From the NCBI RefSeq assembly GCF_044457565.1, contig NZ_JBITGZ010000030.1:1-64000 (forward strand): 64,000 nucleotides of DNA. The letters are read 5' to 3'. A model generated the notes under the pieces. That model was given only the letters and a program-made list of their open reading frames with translations, was not told where the DNA came from and did not search any database. The position numbers and the translations under genes were made by a program. Positions within the stretch are counted from its first letter, which is position 1; every line of letters starts with the position of its first letter. Shown here in pieces: positions 61,815 through 64,000 of the stretch. The stretch comes from Kitasatospora sp044457565 (GTDB lineage: Bacteria; Actinomycetota; Actinomycetes; Streptomycetales; Streptomycetaceae).

Positions 61815-61991
61815 GATCTCCACCGAACCCGGGGCGGTTCAGTCCAGCAGGTATGGGTGTTCCCCTGTGGCGGGTCGGTGGTTCGCTGGTTGATCTTGTT
61901 GGTGTGCTGGGGGTTTGCAGGTTGGTTGAGAAGTCCGGCGTGGTGTGGGCGGCGGGTGTGGGTGTGGGGCTGTGCGTTGCCGGCTGTGTTG

Positions 61992-62873
61992 TCAGGCTGT
62001 GGGCTCGGTGGTGCGGCGTCGGCGGCGGAGGTCGCGTTGAGCTTGGGCACGGGCGCATTCGCGGGAGCAGTATTTGATGCCGGTGGTGCGGTGTTGGCCG
62101 TAGTTGGCGCGGCCGCGTTGGCGGACGAAGTCGCGGCCGCAGTTGTGGTTGGCGCATGTGCGTACGGCGGCGCCCTCGGCGAGGTGGTTGTACAGCTGGA
62201 GAAACGCCACGGAATGGACGGTGGGGTAGCGGTCGGACAGGCCGCCGATGCCGACGCTGAAGCGGCTCAGGGCTGCGCCCAGGACGGTCTTCAGTTCCTG
62301 GACGCGTAGTTCGATGAGCAGGTTGCGCAGGTAGTCCAGGGAGGGTGGCCACACTTCGTTCTGGTGGGCATTCTCTGCCTGGATGCTGGCCAGGGTCTCC
62401 TCGGTGACTTCGGGTGCGACGAGTTCTTCGAGGCCGCCTTCACGCTGGCATGCCAACCAGGTCGTGATGGCCGCCTGGGCGGTTTCCACGTGCAGCCTCA
62501 CCTGCTCACGGTGGACGCCGAAGGGGTAGGGCTGGTCGTCGAAGCCGGCCTCGGGGATGGCCCGGATCCTCTCGAGTTCTTCGTCCGAGTGGCTGCGCAG
62601 GTCGAGGTCGTCGTTGGACAGATGGAACAGTGCCCCGTACGTGCGGAAGACCTCGGCGATCCCTTCGAGGTCGTCGGCGGAGAGGTCCATGAACTCGCGC
62701 AGGTAGAAGTCCTCGGGAAGCTCGATTGGCTGCTGACCTCGCCTGGGCCCGGGTTTCCACAGGATCCAGTCCCCTTCGACCCATACGCCGGTGAACGGTT
62801 CCAGAGGCGGGGCGGGGATGACGGTGCCAGGCCAGAGCGTGGGACGAAAACGTGGGTCAACGTATGCCGACAT
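61992..62873 (-). CDS. Hypothetical protein with C-terminal zinc finger
   Basis: 293 residues from ATG 62873. The N-terminal two thirds are helical (FYLREFMDLSADDLEGIAEV, SLDYLRNLLIELRVQELKTV) and unassigned. The C-terminus carries CANHNCGRDFVRQRGRA and YCSRECARAQAQRDLRRRRR, a CGNR-like zinc finger that may bind nucleic acid. It diverges from the nuclease-like gene at 62954 with 80 bp between, so they may share a control region. Confidence 0.7.
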   Translation of the reverse strand: MSAYVDPRFRPTLWPGTVIPAPPLEPFTGVWVEGDWILWKPGPRRGQQPIELPEDFYLREFMDLSADDLEGIAEVFRTYGALFHLSNDDLDLRSHSDEELERIRAIPEAGFDDQPYPFGVHREQVRLHVETAQAAITTWLACQREGGLEELVAPEVTEETLASIQAENAHQNEVWPPSLDYLRNLLIELRVQELKTVLGAALSRFSVGIGGLSDRYPTVHSVAFLQLYNHLAEGAAVRTCANHNCGRDFVRQRGRANYGQHRTTGIKYCSRECARAQAQRDLRRRRRTTEPTA

Positions 62874-62953
62874 GGCGTCAGCTTAGCGGGTAGCGTAGTA
62901 GTACGGAAGCATCAGTTTTGGTACCACGGACGTGTGTTGAAGGGGAGGACCGC

Positions 62954-63433
62954 GTGGCCGACTGGACCCACCGCAAAGCGATCGGGGACCGGCACGAACA
63001 GCACGTCATGCACGAACTCGGACGCCGTGGCTGGACGGTCCACCCGTTCGGCCAGGGCGCCTATCCGCCGGCGATCCAGGCCGCGCTGCGCCTCACCGAC
63101 TCGCCCCTGCGGCAGCTGCCCGACATGATCGCCGCACGGGGTATGCAGGTCGTCTGCGTCGACGCCAAGACCTCGCTGGGCAGCGCGGACTCCCACCGTT
63201 TCTCCGTCTCTCGCAAGAGCCTCGTGGCGGGCCTCCAGTTCACGGCCATCAGCGTCTCGATCCCGCTGTACTACGTCTTCGGTGACCTGAAGGTTCTCAC
63301 CCCCTCGGAGGTGGCGTTCTACAGCGGCTACGGGCACCAGCACCCGGGCGGCTCCTATTACCTGGTGACCACCCAGCAGGCGCATGGTTTCGATGACGTC
63401 TTCGGCACGGGCGGGCTTCGGCAGGCGGGCTGA
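62954..63433 (+). CDS. PD-(D/E)XK nuclease-like protein
   Basis: 159 residues from a GTG at 62954 after AAGGGGAGGA. Motifs: KAIGDRHEQHVMHELGRRGW at the start, LPDMIAARGMQVVCVDAKTS giving P-D then D-x-K spaced as in PD-(D/E)XK nucleases, and SRKSLVAGLQFTAISVSIPL. The fold is like Holliday-junction resolvases and restriction enzymes. Activity is inferred from these motifs. Divergent from the zinc-finger gene. Confidence 0.7.
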   Translation: MADWTHRKAIGDRHEQHVMHELGRRGWTVHPFGQGAYPPAIQAALRLTDSPLRQLPDMIAARGMQVVCVDAKTSLGSADSHRFSVSRKSLVAGLQFTAISVSIPLYYVFGDLKVLTPSEVAFYSGYGHQHPGGSYYLVTTQQAHGFDDVFGTGGLRQAG

Positions 63434-63865
63434 CTGGTCAAGGGCCGTGGTGGTGTGTCCAGGCGGTAAGGAGGTTGCCGGGGGGTTCGAGGTGGTCAGG
63501 CCGGGGGGCGGCGGCGTTGGGAGTGAGGGAACGCGCAGATCGCCGGGGCGGGGCGGCCGTGGCGTAGGGCGGGAGGGCTTCTCCCTGCCGGCGCCGGAGT
63601 GCTCGCCGCGGCCGCCGGACCGTCTGGGCCGGCCGGCGCAGGGCGGGTGGCCGCCCGCGGCGAGGGGTTCAGTTCTCGGGTGGCGGTTGTTCGCGGGTTT
63701 GTCGTACCTGGTCGGGACAGTAGTTGTAGACGTGATGGCCCGTCGTGCCAGCGCTCGGCCACGGGTTCGGGGCGCCGCCGACTGGGCCCGGGAGGTGCGA
63801 CTTTCTCGGGCTCCTACAGCCGACTCTGACCGACCCGTGACCTGACCCCCCGGGGTACTGGCTGG
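63434..63865. other. Intergenic region without a supported gene
   Basis: 432 bp. Several open frames are G/R- or P-rich with no start signal. Nothing else is recognised. Confidence 0.4.
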
Positions 63866-64000
63866 CTACGCCCCGGCGAGGGTGAGGGCGTTGTCGATGG
63901 CGTCGCACAGGGCGGGCAGGTCGGCAGCGATGTCGTTGAGGACGGTGCTGGGCGCGGTAGTGGTGATGGCGCCGACGGCGACCAGGGCGAGCTGCTCGAT
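63866..64000 (-). CDS. C-terminal part of a gene cut by the window edge
   Basis: 44 codons plus stop in the minus frame, running IEQLALVAVGAITTTAPSTV and LNDIAADLPALCDAIDNALT LAGA. It resembles the end of the small helical protein at 10945 (VALVAVCTVAAAMPGAVLGE). The rest lies beyond the window. Confidence 0.6.
   Translation of the reverse strand: MEQLALVAVGAITTTAPSTVLNDIAADLPALCDAIDNALTLAGA

Larger units (their letters stand above)
60511..61841 (+). mobile_element. IS3-family insertion sequence with 3-bp target duplication
   Basis: 1331 bp. The ends are inverted repeats beginning tgaaccgccccgggttcggt (60511) and its inverse ending at 61841, alike over 23 bp. Both flanks have GTC (60508-60510 and 61842-61844), a 3-bp target duplication typical of IS3 elements. 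It contains overlapping orfA and orfB and looks intact and recent. Confidence 0.9.

Overview
The window is high-GC actinobacterial DNA. GTG starts, start/stop overlaps of the ATGA and GTGA type, leaderless-looking promoters and the gene families all point to Streptomyces or a close relative such as Kitasatospora. It carries a telomere-protein pair (Tap and Tpg), a replication-relaxation protein, a ParA/ParB partition pair and an FtsK/TraB-type conjugation module with Spd-like membrane proteins. I read it as an internal part of a conjugative linear plasmid, or a plasmid-like chromosome arm; this is inference from gene content, because no telomere is visible.

Layout. 1-11.7 kb: a 74-bp tandem repeat, a toxin-antitoxin-like pair, a PH-like membrane protein, a replication-relaxation protein, RidA, a SUKH/SMI1 gene enclosed by long inverted repeats, a bacilliredoxin lacking its first active-site cysteine, and two related zinc-finger proteins. 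11.7-16.6 kb is a defence island: a hairpin element, a low-GC gene joining a deoxyribosyltransferase/TIR-like domain to OB/S1 modules, a small membrane protein, and an AbiE type IV toxin-antitoxin operon. 17-23 kb: a pair of winged-helix proteins with operator-like repeats, a GIY-YIG/winged-helix protein, a probably frameshifted gene, and small accessory genes including DUF2199. 23-30 kb is a replication and telomere block: tpg, tap, 24-bp iterons, a zinc-finger protein, and a replication-initiator-like operon that includes an HTH-HNH protein.

30-33.8 kb holds a tight operon (XRE-kinase, P-loop/HAD fusion, NAD(P)-binding oxidoreductase) next to a short GntR regulator, which faces the transfer operon. 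34-44.4 kb is the transfer and spread module: small proteins, membrane proteins, an FtsK-like translocase, a coiled-coil SpdB2-like protein, a P-loop kinase and an RRQRL zinc-binding protein. 44.4-46.8 kb: an unrecognised two-gene operon, winged-helix-like protein plus PD-(D/E)XK nuclease. 47-50.2 kb: an ASCH protein, a strong terminator, palindromes that could be centromere sites, parB and parA.

51-60 kb encodes conflict functions. A secreted ALF-repeat/HINT polymorphic toxin with a presumed immunity gene is followed by an orphan CdiA-type RNase A-like toxin end with its own immunity gene, and it is preceded by a secreted trypsin-fold protein that has lost catalytic His and Ser and carries C-terminal propeller-like repeats. 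60.5-61.8 kb is an intact IS3-family element with a 3-bp target duplication. The window ends with a zinc-finger protein diverging from a PD-(D/E)XK-like protein and a partial gene.

The best candidates for undescribed biology are the deoxyribosyltransferase/OB protein (12.3-13.5 kb), the winged-helix/nuclease operon (44.4-46.8 kb), the XRE-kinase/HAD/oxidoreductase operon (30.1-33.3 kb), and the inverted-repeat-flanked SUKH cassette (5.8-7.2 kb).
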